A stretch of 42,174 nt of DNA from an uncultured bacterium (GTDB lineage Bacteria > Nitrospirota > Thermodesulfovibrionia > Thermodesulfovibrionales > CALJEL01). The stretch spans positions 1 through 42,174 of the forward strand of contig CALJEL010000031.1 of the NCBI GenBank assembly GCA_938074335.1, written 5' to 3'. Shown here piece by piece: positions 31,657 to 40,099 of this stretch; position 1 is the first letter of the stretch, and every line of letters begins with the position of its first letter. The translations under genes were made by a program, and so were the position numbers. The notes under the pieces were generated by a model. The model had not been told where the DNA came from and ran no database searches. It saw only the letters and a list, made by a program, of their open reading frames with translations.

Positions 31657-31770
31657 TTAGCCTTGAACTGATAGAAGCTTTCCTTTTATAAGCTGATAGG
31701 GTGTTCCTTCAGGGAGTTTTTCATAATCCTTATATGTATATATCTTTTTTTCAGTAATTGTCACTGGCAT
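31657..31770 (-). pseudogene. N-terminal stump of a Uma2-family (DUF820) endonuclease
   Basis: A 37-residue frame on the minus strand reads MPVTITEKKIYTYKDYEKL then PEGTPYQLIKGKLLSV and stops. This is the start of Uma2-family proteins, where TYEDYLxLPEG and YELIDGxL are typical. The nuclease core is absent. The ATG lies within the end of thiE, so it is probably the remnant of a gene formerly following thiE. Confidence 0.6.
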
Positions 31771-32359
31771 GTCTGAACTCCTCTATGTTTTTTAAAAAGA
31801 TTCTGATATTGTCTTTAATCTCTCCCTCTATTATACCTGAAGAGACAGCCACTCCATCTGCACCATGCTTTAACACAGAAATAACATTTTCTGCCTTAAT
31901 ACCACCTATTGCTATTAAAGGAATTTTAACATACCTCTTGATCTCTTTTATAGCCTGTGGTCCTTTGGGGATGCCAGCATCCTTTGTGGTTGTATGAAAT
32001 ATGGGACCGAAGCCTATATAGTCTGCTCCCCCGGACTCTGCAGCAATGGCCTCCTCAAGATCATGAGTTGAGATTCCTATTATTCCATGAAAAATTGATC
32101 CTGCCATCTCACATGGTATATCTTCCTGTCCGAGATGAACTCCATCAGCGCCTGTGGCGATGGCAAGGTCTATATAGTCATTGACAATGAAGGTGGCACC
32201 GTATTTTAAAGTGAGTTCTCTTATTGTAAGGCAATCTCTGTACTGGACTTTTCTCGGAGTATCTTTGCCCCTGTACTGTATCCATCTGATGCCTTCTTCA
32301 AGGAGGAGCTCTAAGGTCTTTATAAAATCCTTAAGACTTAAGGATGAAGGACATATCAC
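31751..32359 (-). CDS. thiE: Thiamine-phosphate synthase
   Basis: Joins hydroxymethylpyrimidine-PP with thiazole-P. 202 residues. Seen are IQYRGKDTPRK (pyrimidine/PPi site), FIVNDYIDLAIATGADGVHLGQEDI, IGISTHDLEEA, DYIGFGPIFHTTTK and IAIGGIKAENV. The annotated GTG start gives MICPSSLSLKDF; the open frame continues upstream ([10 protein letters not shown]), so the true start could lie a few codons earlier, nearer the accC stop. It is in the accBC-efp operon direction. Confidence 0.92.
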   Translation of the reverse strand: MICPSSLSLKDFIKTLELLLEEGIRWIQYRGKDTPRKVQYRDCLTIRELTLKYGATFIVNDYIDLAIATGADGVHLGQEDIPCEMAGSIFHGIIGISTHDLEEAIAAESGGADYIGFGPIFHTTTKDAGIPKGPQAIKEIKRYVKIPLIAIGGIKAENVISVLKHGADGVAVSSGIIEGEIKDNIRIFLKNIEEFRHASDNY

Positions 32360-32387
32360 CTGAATTGGTGGTTCAGGGATTATGAAA

Positions 32388-33764
32388 TCAGACAGACTGA
32401 AGGACCTCCTTCGGAAGATTTGAGCTGTTCATCTCCTCCACAAAGGATGTATTGTAGTTACCTTCAATAAACTGCGGGTTATTGAGGAGTTTTTTGTGAA
32501 AGGGGATTGTGGTCTTTACACCATCTATCATGAATTCGTCAATTGCCCTTGCCATCCTTCTTATGGCTTCCTGTCTATTCTTTCCATAGACGATCAGCTT
32601 TGCTATCATGGAATCATAATATGGCGGTACCGTGTAGCCCGGATAAATGGCTGTATCGACCCTTACACCAGGTCCGCCGGGAAGAGCAAGGAATGTTATC
32701 TTCCCTGGTGACGGGATGAACCTTTCAGGATCCTCCGCATTGATCCTGCATTCAATTGCCCATCCATTTATTTTTACATCTGACTGTTTGAGGCCAAGCT
32801 CATAACCAGCAGCAATCTTTATCTGTTCCTTTACAATATCTATGCCGGTGATAAGTTCTGTCACAGGATGCTCCACCTGTATCCTTGTATTTATCTCTAT
32901 AAAATAGATATTACCTTCTCCATCAACAATGAATTCAAAGGTCCCGGCATTTCTGTATTTTATTGCCCGTGCTGCCCTTACCGCAAACTCACCAATCTTT
33001 TTCCTCTGTTTCTCTGTCAGGGCTGGTGAAGGTGCTTCTTCAAGGAGCTTCTGATGCCTTCTCTGAATGGAGCATTCCCTTTCTCCTAAATGAATAACAT
33101 TGCCCTTTGAATCAGCAAGTATCTGCACCTCTATATGTCTGATACTTGAGATATATTTTTCTATATAAAGTTCACCATTACCAAAGGCTGCAAAGGCCTC
33201 TCTCTGAGCCATGTGGAAGGCCTGCTCAAATTCTGATTCCTCTCTTACTATCCTCATGCCCTTCCCCCCACCACCTGCAGATGCCTTTATGATTACAGGG
33301 AAACCGATCCTTTTGACAACCTTATCAGCTATTTCCTCTGAATTAATAGGTCCATCGCTTCCCGGTACCACAGGAATACCCTTTCTTTTCAGGATGCTCC
33401 TTGCCTTTGCCTTATCTCCACCTATCCTGATATTGTCAGGGGTGGGACCTATAAAGGTGATGCCTGATGTAATGCACGCCTCTGCAAAGTGGGGATTTTC
33501 GGATAAGAAACCATAACCAGGATGTATTGCCTCTGCATCAGTGATCTCTGCAGCGCTTAAGATAGCAGGGATATTAAGATAGCTCTGCTGGGGATTGGCA
33601 GGTCCTATACATATTGCCTCATCAGCAAGTTTTACATGTAATGATTCCCTGTCAGCTTCAGAAAAGACAGCAACTGTCCTTATCCCGAGTTCTTTGCATG
33701 CCCTGATGATCCTCAGGGCAATCTCGCCTCTATTTGCTATGAGTATTTTTTTGAATAACTTCAT
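32388..33764 (-). CDS. accC: Acetyl-CoA carboxylase biotin carboxylase
   Basis: ATP-dependent carboxylation of biotin on BCCP. The 458 residues are full length. [23 protein letters not shown] at the N-terminus, [32 protein letters not shown] (ATP loop), [19 protein letters not shown] and [22 protein letters not shown] are canonical. It overlaps accB by ATGA. Such a subunit may also serve a pyruvate carboxylase in anaerobes; the accB neighbour favours ACC. Confidence 0.96.
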   Translation of the reverse strand: MKLFKKILIANRGEIALRIIRACKELGIRTVAVFSEADRESLHVKLADEAICIGPANPQQSYLNIPAILSAAEITDAEAIHPGYGFLSENPHFAEACITSGITFIGPTPDNIRIGGDKAKARSILKRKGIPVVPGSDGPINSEEIADKVVKRIGFPVIIKASAGGGGKGMRIVREESEFEQAFHMAQREAFAAFGNGELYIEKYISSIRHIEVQILADSKGNVIHLGERECSIQRRHQKLLEEAPSPALTEKQRKKIGEFAVRAARAIKYRNAGTFEFIVDGEGNIYFIEINTRIQVEHPVTELITGIDIVKEQIKIAAGYELGLKQSDVKINGWAIECRINAEDPERFIPSPGKITFLALPGGPGVRVDTAIYPGYTVPPYYDSMIAKLIVYGKNRQEAIRRMARAIDEFMIDGVKTTIPFHKKLLNNPQFIEGNYNTSFVEEMNSSNLPKEVLQSV

Positions 33765-34198
33765 ACAGGCTCTATCAGGAAAAGGGGTTCCCCGTATTCC
33801 ACAGGTTGACCGTTTTCAACAAGTATCCTTACAACCACACCATCCACTTCACTTTCAATCTCATTCATCAATTTCATGGCCTCTATTATACAGAGGGTTT
33901 GCCCTTTCTTTACCCTTGTACCAACCTCCACAAAGGGAGGTGCATCAGGTGAAGGAGAGCGATAGAATGTCCCCACTATTGGGGCTGTCACCGTAATCAG
34001 TCTGTGGGTCTCTTCTTCCTGCGGTAGCTGTGCAGGCTTTGGTATCTCCTGAGCCTTCTGTGTCTGCTGGATCTCAAAGGTTCCTATAAATCTTTCTCGT
34101 CTGACCTTTACCTTTATCCCTTCTTTTTCTATTACAAGCTCGGTAATGTCTGTATCCTTGAGGAGATTCAGGATATCCTTAAGTTCATCCAGATTCAT
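33761..34198 (-). CDS. accB: Biotin carboxyl carrier protein of acetyl-CoA carboxylase
   Basis: 145 residues: N-terminal helix [16 protein letters not shown], a Gln/Pro linker, and a C-terminal biotinyl domain ([20 protein letters not shown] and [15 protein letters not shown]) with biotin attached at Lys109. The ATG overlaps the efp stop by one base, and the stop overlaps accC. Confidence 0.96.
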   Translation of the reverse strand: MNLDELKDILNLLKDTDITELVIEKEGIKVKVRRERFIGTFEIQQTQKAQEIPKPAQLPQEEETHRLITVTAPIVGTFYRSPSPDAPPFVEVGTRVKKGQTLCIIEAMKLMNEIESEVDGVVVRILVENGQPVEYGEPLFLIEPV

Positions 34199-34758
34199 TA
34201 TTTTACCCTCTCTACATATTCTCCAGTTCGTGTATCCACCTTTATAATATCACCCTCAACGATATGAAATGGTACCTTTATGACAGCACCTGTTTCCAGC
34301 GTAGCCGGCTTTGTACCTCCAGAGGCTGTGTCTCCTTTAAAGGGAGGTTCTGTTTCAACAACCCTGAGCTCAACAAACATGGGAGGTTCAACAGTTAAAG
34401 GCTCACCTTTATAGTAGAGGACATGGACATTCATATTTTCCTTTATGTATTTTTTTGCCTCACCAAGGGTAGCCTCATTTATATTTACCTGCTCATAGGT
34501 CTCCATATCCATAAAGATATATTCGTTACCCTGGCTGTAAAGATATTGCATTTCTTTTTCTTCAAGCTGTGGTTCCTGGATCTTATCACCAGCATTAAAT
34601 GTTTCATCAATAACCCTTCCTGTCTTCAGAGACTTTATCTTTACACGCATTATAGGCGCCCTCTGCTGCATCTTTACATGCTGGGATTCAATAACCTCAT
34701 AGGGTTCACCCTTAAACTCAATCTTCATGCCTCTTCTTAAGTCACCTGCGATAATCAC
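34198..34758 (-). CDS. efp: Translation elongation factor P
   Basis: Relieves ribosome stalling at polyproline. 186 residues, normal, with the three OB-like domains and the C-terminal [23 protein letters not shown] start with AGGAGG eight bases upstream. The tip of the first-domain loop reads [11 protein letters not shown]. The usual modified Lys34 or Arg32 position seems to be Gln32 here, followed by Arg33. It heads the efp-accB-accC operon, an arrangement common in many phyla. Confidence 0.95.
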   Translation of the reverse strand: MIIAGDLRRGMKIEFKGEPYEVIESQHVKMQQRAPIMRVKIKSLKTGRVIDETFNAGDKIQEPQLEEKEMQYLYSQGNEYIFMDMETYEQVNINEATLGEAKKYIKENMNVHVLYYKGEPLTVEPPMFVELRVVETEPPFKGDTASGGTKPATLETGAVIKVPFHIVEGDIIKVDTRTGEYVERVK

Positions 34759-34849
34759 AATTAAGACCTCCTGTACATATAGTATCTTCTGAATTGAGTA
34801 TAGTTTACAATATAATATCCCCTGCGGGCAAGCAGAATTAAGCTATCCA

Positions 34850-35260
34850 AATTTGATGGAAATTTGATACGAGGTGAATTTGATTAAAGCAGCAGGGCAG
34901 AGCAGCCATTTTTCTACTGGCAAAAATAGAAATCACCGAAAATTGTCGATAGAAATTTCCGATAAACCCTTCAACAAAACTGGCAGTCTACAGCACGGAC
35001 TGAAGCTTGTCTTCAGTCCGTGCTCTTAAGGCAATACTAACACTCCAGAAAATCTAACGATTTTTTGGGGTCCCCGCTTGCGACACCTTAATAGAGCAGT
35101 AGAGTAACAGAGCAGCAGCGCAGCAGTTAAATAATAATTTAAAAAATTCCTCAATAAAAACTACTGCTCTACTGCTCTGCTGCACTGCTGCTCTAAGAAG
35201 ACTTTGAGGCATCCCCCGCCATTAAAAAAAGCATTTCTATCAGCAAATTTAGGAAATCAA
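34850..35260. repeat. Largest repeat mosaic (efp to PA2779 gap)
   Basis: The 569-base gap has no gene. 34962-35089 is an inverted copy of 12078-12212 and contains the perfect hairpin AGCACGGACTGAAG / CTTCAGTCCGTGCT (34992-35024). 35091-35196 is the CAG/CTG palindromic element, the closest relative of the copy inside gckA. 35197 onward has GACTTTGAGGCATCCCCCGCC and GCATTTCTATCAGCAAATTT, shared with 9935-10027. Confidence 0.8.
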
Positions 35261-35290
35261 TTTTATCTTTTAAAAATTTTTCGTCTTTTG

Positions 35291-35296
35291 TATAAT
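35291..35296 (+). promoter_or_regulatory. -10 box upstream of the PA2779-like gene
   Basis: A perfect TATAAT with TTTG just before it. No -35 match at the right distance. The start codon is 31 bases downstream, with AAAGGGGGTG as ribosome site. Confidence 0.45.
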
Positions 35297-35327
35297 AATT
35301 AAAATTTATCAGAAAGGGGGTGAAGAT

Positions 35328-35714
35328 ATGTTTAAGAAGAGTATCGCATGGTATCTTGTAGTGGCCATGTTTATTATTGGTGTTGCTCCAAGGCTTGAGG
35401 CAGCCTTTATACCATCTCAGGCTATCAGTCTTGCCACTACTGACAGGAATGCTGATCTTGAGAGGATTCAGTCCGTGCTGGAACAGAAGATTGTAAAGCA
35501 GAGGCTTCATGATCTCGGTTTCACGGATGAAGAGATAAAGGCAAGACTTTCCCAGCTCAGTGATCAGCAGATACACAATCTGGCACAGCAGATTGATGAC
35601 CTCAGGGTTGGTAAGGCCGATGCCCTTGGAGTGATCATAGCCCTTTTAATAATAGCTATACTTATAGTGGTGCTACTTCAGCTCATGGGGCACAAGGTGG
35701 TAATTACAAAGTAA
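35328..35714 (+). CDS. PA2779-family membrane protein
   Basis: 128 residues with a signal-like N-terminal helix (WYLVVAMFIIGVAPRLEAAF), a helical periplasmic middle (LEQKIVKQRLHDLGFTDEEI and KARLSQLSDQQIHNLAQQID) and a C-terminal membrane helix (LGVIIALLIIAILIVVLLQL). This is the architecture of PA2779-family proteins of unknown function, nearly always beside a C39-peptidase/TPR protein of the PA2778 type, as here. Confidence 0.82.
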   Translation: MFKKSIAWYLVVAMFIIGVAPRLEAAFIPSQAISLATTDRNADLERIQSVLEQKIVKQRLHDLGFTDEEIKARLSQLSDQQIHNLAQQIDDLRVGKADALGVIIALLIIAILIVVLLQLMGHKVVITK

Positions 35715-35739
35715 ATTAAATTGGAGGCTGGGGTTAAGG

Positions 35740-36264
35740 ATGAGGAAGATTATTTTACTGTTAACCTCAGCCTTTATTTTTTCCTGTGCGCCAGAGGTTG
35801 CGTTGAGGGGGGATTCTGTTATAATTGACATTCCTTTCTACAGACAATCTGATTATGAATGTGGCCCTGCATCACTTACCTCTGTAATTAATTACTGGAA
35901 CAGAAAGAGAGGGGCTGAAGAGATTTCAGTGGAGGAAATCATTAATTCAATCTTTAGTCCTGGTGCTCGAGGGGTACTGGGAATTGATCTTGAGATCTAT
36001 GCAAGGAACAGGGGGTTTTTAACAGTACAAAAAAGAGGTAGCCTGGAGGAGCTGAAAGCCCTGATTGACAATGGTATTCCACCTATTATACTTGTTAGTT
36101 ATGGATTTTATGTCTATCAGCTTGATCATTTTCTTGTGGTAAAAGGATATAATGAAAAGGGTATAATAGTTAACAGCAAAAAGCCTGATGAATTTATCTC
36201 GTACAGGGAACTTGAAAGGATATGGAAGAGGACAGGTTACTGGATGCTTGTGATAAGACCATAA
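35740..36264 (+). CDS. C39-family peptidase-like lipoprotein (PA2778 N-terminal half)
   Basis: 174 residues. A signal with lipobox FIFSC at the N-terminus, then IDIPFYRQSDYECGPASLTS with the C39 cysteine, NRGFLTVQKRGSLEELKALI, and QLDHFLVVKGYNEKGIIVNS with the His site. It probably cleaves a peptide or binds it in the periplasm; function in the PA2778/PA2779 pair is unknown. In PA2778 the peptidase and TPR parts are one chain; here the TPR part is the next gene. Confidence 0.82.
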   Translation: MRKIILLLTSAFIFSCAPEVALRGDSVIIDIPFYRQSDYECGPASLTSVINYWNRKRGAEEISVEEIINSIFSPGARGVLGIDLEIYARNRGFLTVQKRGSLEELKALIDNGIPPIILVSYGFYVYQLDHFLVVKGYNEKGIIVNSKKPDEFISYRELERIWKRTGYWMLVIRP

Positions 36265-36284
36265 TTCATGATAAGAGATTAGCA

Positions 36285-36782
36285 ATGTCTGATGTAAGAA
36301 AGATACTTATTACTCATTACTTATTACGGATTACTAATGCATTACTGCTCTTCATCATAACTTTTCTGATCTTTAGTTCATGCAGCCTTCCAAGGATTAT
36401 AATTCTCAAAGACCCACTCAGCCCAGAGGAGCATATAAATCTTGGATTGAGCTATGAGGAGAAGGCAGAGTACGATGCTGCCATCAGGGAATATGAAACT
36501 GCAGCAAAAGACCTGGCGATTGCCTATTTTTATATTGGAAACCTTTACTTTAAAAAAGGTGACTTTGACAGTGCTGAGAAGGCCTACAAAAAGGCAATAA
36601 GGAAGACCTCTGATCCAAGGGCAATGAACAATCTTGCATGGCTTTATTATACACTCAATAAAGACCTTGACAGGGCAGAAGAGCTTGCCATGGAAGCTGT
36701 AAGACAGAGCCCCGATAATGCGGATTTTATAGATACACTCAATAAGATAAAGGAAAGGAGGAGAAGTTGGCAGGAGAAGTAA
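36285..36782 (+). CDS. TPR lipoprotein (PA2778 C-terminal half)
   Basis: A TPR protein with its own lipobox (FLIFSSC) after a hydrophobic leader. It has at least three TPR units (HINLGLSYEEKAEYDAAIRE, AIAYFYIGNLYFKKGDFDSA, NNLAWLYYTLNKDLDRAEEL). The frame is open from 36222, but the ATG at 36285 gives a normal signal peptide. The signal region is encoded by heptamer-like tandem repeats TTACTCA/TTACTTA/TTACGGA (36310-36345). Its end overlaps the aminotransferase start. Confidence 0.8.
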   Translation: MSDVRKILITHYLLRITNALLLFIITFLIFSSCSLPRIIILKDPLSPEEHINLGLSYEEKAEYDAAIREYETAAKDLAIAYFYIGNLYFKKGDFDSAEKAYKKAIRKTSDPRAMNNLAWLYYTLNKDLDRAEELAMEAVRQSPDNADFIDTLNKIKERRRSWQEK

Positions 36783-37975
36783 GCTGGTTGTCAGAGAGAG
36801 CGAGGAGGATTCAGCCATCTCCAACACTTGCAATTGATTCAATGGCAAAGGCCATGAGGGCTGAGGGAAAGGATGTTATAAATTTTGGCGTTGGCGAGCC
36901 AGATTTTGATACACCTGACAATATTAAAGAGGCTGCCTTCAGGGCTATAAAAGAAGGATTCACCAGATATACACCATCATCAGGAATCCCTGAACTGAAG
37001 GAGGCAATAATAGAGAAACTTGAGAAGGACAATAATCTTTTATACAGCAAGGATGAGATTATCGTCTCCTGCGGGGCAAAGCATAGCCTTTACAATATTG
37101 CCCAGGCACTTTTTGATAAAGATGATGAGGTCATAATCCCTGTTCCCTACTGGGTTTCCTATCCTGAGCAGGTGGCGCTGAATGATGCTAAACCTGTATT
37201 TGTAAAGACCCATGAAGAGAATTCCTTTATTCTTAAACCAGAGGCACTCAGGGAGTGTATTACAAAAAAGACAAAGGCACTCATCCTTAATTCACCCTCC
37301 AACCCAACAGGTACAGTTTATACGAAAAAGGCCCTTGAGGCTATAGCAGAGATATGTTTGAGACATAATGTATTTATCATATCAGATGAAATTTATGAAA
37401 AGCTCACCTATGATGGAAATAAACATATAAGCATTGCCTCACTTAATGAGGAGATAAAAAAAAGGGTTATAGTCGTTAATGGTATTTCAAAGGCCTATGC
37501 AATGACAGGATGGAGGATCGGCTATGCAGCAGGTCCAAGAGAGCTTGTCAGGGCGATGGCAGCAATACAGAGTCAATCTACATCAAATCCTACATCAATA
37601 GCCCAGAAGGCTGCTGTGGAGGCATTGAAGGGACCTCAGGATTCTGTTCAAAGGATGGTTGAAGAGTTTGACAGAAGGAGAAGATTCATCGTCAATGAAT
37701 TAAGATCAATACCCGGTATTTCCTGCATCATCCCTGCAGGTGCCTTTTATGTATTCCCCAGGATAGATGGTCTTTTTGGTAAGAGATACGCAGGCTATAT
37801 GATTGAGAACTCCTCTGCACTTTCCATGTATTTATTAAAAGAGGTCTTTGTTGCAACGGTCCCAGGGAGCGCCTTTGGAGATGATAGATATATAAGGCTT
37901 TCCTATGCCACATCAATGGACAATATCAAGAGGGGTCTTCAGAGGATAAGAGAGGCAATTGAGAGGCTCAGATGA
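36767..37975 (+). CDS. aspC: Class I/II aminotransferase, aspartate aminotransferase type
   Basis: PLP-dependent transaminase of 402 residues. Landmarks are NFGVGEPDFDTPDNIKEAA, IVSCGAKHSLYNIAQAL, VPYWVSYPEQV, NSPSNPTGTVYTKKAL, IISDEIYEKLTYDG and the lysine site NGISKAYAMTGWRIGYAAG. Aspartate/prephenate type Ib substrate range is likely. The TTG start at 36767 overlaps the TPR gene by 16 bases. Its stop overlaps era by ATGA. Confidence 0.93.
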   Translation: MAGEVSWLSERARRIQPSPTLAIDSMAKAMRAEGKDVINFGVGEPDFDTPDNIKEAAFRAIKEGFTRYTPSSGIPELKEAIIEKLEKDNNLLYSKDEIIVSCGAKHSLYNIAQALFDKDDEVIIPVPYWVSYPEQVALNDAKPVFVKTHEENSFILKPEALRECITKKTKALILNSPSNPTGTVYTKKALEAIAEICLRHNVFIISDEIYEKLTYDGNKHISIASLNEEIKKRVIVVNGISKAYAMTGWRIGYAAGPRELVRAMAAIQSQSTSNPTSIAQKAAVEALKGPQDSVQRMVEEFDRRRRFIVNELRSIPGISCIIPAGAFYVFPRIDGLFGKRYAGYMIENSSALSMYLLKEVFVATVPGSAFGDDRYIRLSYATSMDNIKRGLQRIREAIERLR

Positions 37976-38874
37976 AATCAGGTTATGTCTCCATATCTGG
38001 AAGACCCAATGTGGGAAAGTCCACACTTCTTAATACGCTCCTTGGTCAGAAGATCTCCATTGTTACAGAAAAACCCCAGACCACCAGAAACAGGATCATA
38101 GGAATCAAGAATATGGAGGATGCTCAGATAATATTTATCGACACACCAGGCATTCACAGGCCGAGACATAAACTTGGTGAGATAATGGTAAAGGAGGCAA
38201 GGGATGCCATAAAGGATGTGGATATTGTTCTTCTTATGGTTGAGCCATGGGGTCCTCAGAATGTGATAGGAATACATCCTGAGGTGAAGGATATATTAAA
38301 GATCTTAAAGTCCCCTGATTTCTCTGGAAAGACAGTGATACTTGCAATAAACAAGATAGATAAGATAAAAAAGCCAGAGCTCCTACCCCTCATAGAGGAA
38401 TATAATAAAGTTTTTAACTTTAAAGAGATAGTTCCTATATCAGCCCTTTATGGCGATGGTGTGGAGAGGCTACTTAAATTGATAGTGGAGAATCTTCCAG
38501 AAGGTCCTACCTATTATCCTCCTGATCAGGTTACAGATCAGGTGGAGAGGTTTATAGTAAGTGAACTCATAAGAGAACAGGTGATGAAACATACAGAGGA
38601 AGAGGTTCCCCATTCTGTTGCCGTGGAGATAGTTGACTGGAAGGAGCGTAAAAATGGTTTAATAAATATATCTGCAAATATATATGTTGAAAGAGATAGC
38701 CAAAAGGGTATAATAATAGGTAAGGGAGGACAGAGATTGAAGTCCATCGGTACTGAAGCAAGGAAGCACATTGAAGGTCTTCTCGACACAAAGGTATTTC
38801 TGGAATTATGGGTGAAGGTAAAAGAGAGATGGCGTGATAATATCAATGTATTAAGAGAGCTGGGGTTTAAATAA
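37972..38874 (+). CDS. era: GTPase Era
   Basis: Ribosome-assembly GTPase, 300 residues. G1 is GRPNVGKST (10-18), switch region KPQTTRNRI, G3 DTPGIHRPRH, G4 NKIDK, and the C-terminal KH domain GIIIGKGGQRLKSIGTEARK binds the 16S rRNA 3' end. Coupling to the aminotransferase by a 4-base overlap and a one-base gap before the next gene place it in a long operon with recO. Confidence 0.97.
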   Translation: MKSGYVSISGRPNVGKSTLLNTLLGQKISIVTEKPQTTRNRIIGIKNMEDAQIIFIDTPGIHRPRHKLGEIMVKEARDAIKDVDIVLLMVEPWGPQNVIGIHPEVKDILKILKSPDFSGKTVILAINKIDKIKKPELLPLIEEYNKVFNFKEIVPISALYGDGVERLLKLIVENLPEGPTYYPPDQVTDQVERFIVSELIREQVMKHTEEEVPHSVAVEIVDWKERKNGLINISANIYVERDSQKGIIIGKGGQRLKSIGTEARKHIEGLLDTKVFLELWVKVKERWRDNINVLRELGFK

Positions 38875-38875
38875 T

Positions 38876-39328
38876 ATGCTTGTTCCGATGAAGGTAGAGG
38901 GGCTGCTCTTTGATCCAAGAAGCAATATGTATATCCTTCTCCTCAAGGAGATTGATGGTACAGCAACACTTCCCATATGGATTGGAAAACCAGAGGCGGA
39001 TTCCATTGCCCTTGCCCTTGGGAGGGTGGTGACCCCGAGGCCATTAACCCATGATCTTGTAAAAAACATCCTTGATGGCTTGAGGGTGAGACTTCTGAGG
39101 GTGGTTGTGACAGAGATTATTGACAATACCTATTTTGCCCTTATTTATCTGCATGATGGCCACAGGGAGATTCCTATTGATTCAAGACCCAGTGATGCTA
39201 TTGCAATTGCCTTAAGGACAAACTCTCCAATACTTGTTGATGAGGGTGTTCTTGAAAAGAGGAGCAAGGACGAGCTTGAAGAGTGGCTCAGGAATCTCAA
39301 GCCAGAAGATTTCGGCAATGTAATGTAG
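38876..39328 (+). CDS. Bifunctional nuclease (DUF151) family protein
   Basis: 150 residues with the DUF151 core: LLKEIDGTATLPIWIGKPEA at the N-terminus and INDTYFALIYLHDG-type NTYFALIYLHDGHREIPIDS followed by RPSDAIAIALRTNSPI. Plant and Thermotoga relatives show nuclease activity; most bacterial roles are unproven. It lies between era and recO. Confidence 0.9.
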   Translation: MLVPMKVEGLLFDPRSNMYILLLKEIDGTATLPIWIGKPEADSIALALGRVVTPRPLTHDLVKNILDGLRVRLLRVVVTEIIDNTYFALIYLHDGHREIPIDSRPSDAIAIALRTNSPILVDEGVLEKRSKDELEEWLRNLKPEDFGNVM

Positions 39329-40099
39329 ATGCTTACAAGGACGAGGGCTATTGTTCTTAAGAATCTCGCCACTGGAGAGGCAGACCTTATAGTTACCTAT
39401 CTTACAGAAGAACTGGGTCTTATAAGGGCCTTTGCAAAGAGCCCCCGCAAGACAGGAAGTAGATTCGGAAGCAGTCTTGAACCCTTTTCCTTTGTAAGGA
39501 TATCTCTTTTTGGTAAGGAAGGCACTGGTCTTTTGAGGATAACAGGCTCAGATATTATTGAGCCCTTTCAGGAGATAAGGGAAGACCTGAAGAAGGTCTT
39601 CTCACTTGCACCTGTCATAAATCTCACAGAAAGGCTTCTCCCCGAAAGGGAACCCGAAAAAAAGAGTTTTTCTCTCCTGCTTTTAACATTGAGGCATATC
39701 AGGGATTCAGGACCTGAGGCTTCAGTAATTCTTTGTCTTTATTATATGGTAAGATTTCTTGATCTTCATGGATTCTCTCCGAAACTTGATCACTGCACAG
39801 GCTGTAGCCGTGATACAGCCACATATCAGATTTCACAGGGCTCTCTTTATTGTGCTGAGTGTGCATCTCAATATAAGAATGAAGGTTCAGTTTCTATAAG
39901 GATCTCTGAAGGGACCAAGAGGCTTTATTATGCCCTTCTTAAATGGAATATTAAGAGTATCCTGAGGATAAAGGTATCTCCTGCTATACTGGATGAATTG
40001 ATTCAGCTCCTTGAGGGGCATATAAGATACCATGTTATTCAAAGAGGATCACCTCCACTGTTTCACCTTCAGCAGCCCCAAGCCTTTCATCAGGGATGA
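39329..40099 (+). CDS. recO: DNA repair protein RecO
   Basis: Annealing and RecA-loading factor, 256 residues. N-terminal OB fold: RTRAIVLKNLATGEADLIVT and LGLIRAFAKSPRKTGSRFGS. A zinc site lies in DHCTGCSRDTATYQIS and GSLYCAECA, four cysteines. The last 20 or so residues (HLQQPQAFHQG) are read from the 65-base overlap with moeA on the other strand and do not look like RecO. The start touches the previous stop. Confidence 0.93.
   Translation: MLTRTRAIVLKNLATGEADLIVTYLTEELGLIRAFAKSPRKTGSRFGSSLEPFSFVRISLFGKEGTGLLRITGSDIIEPFQEIREDLKKVFSLAPVINLTERLLPEREPEKKSFSLLLLTLRHIRDSGPEASVILCLYYMVRFLDLHGFSPKLDHCTGCSRDTATYQISQGSLYCAECASQYKNEGSVSIRISEGTKRLYYALLKWNIKSILRIKVSPAILDELIQLLEGHIRYHVIQRGSPPLFHLQQPQAFHQG

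Noticed and set aside
35193-35576. 127-residue minus-strand ORF
   Set aside because: It is antisense to the PA2779-family gene and passes through repeats; no family features.
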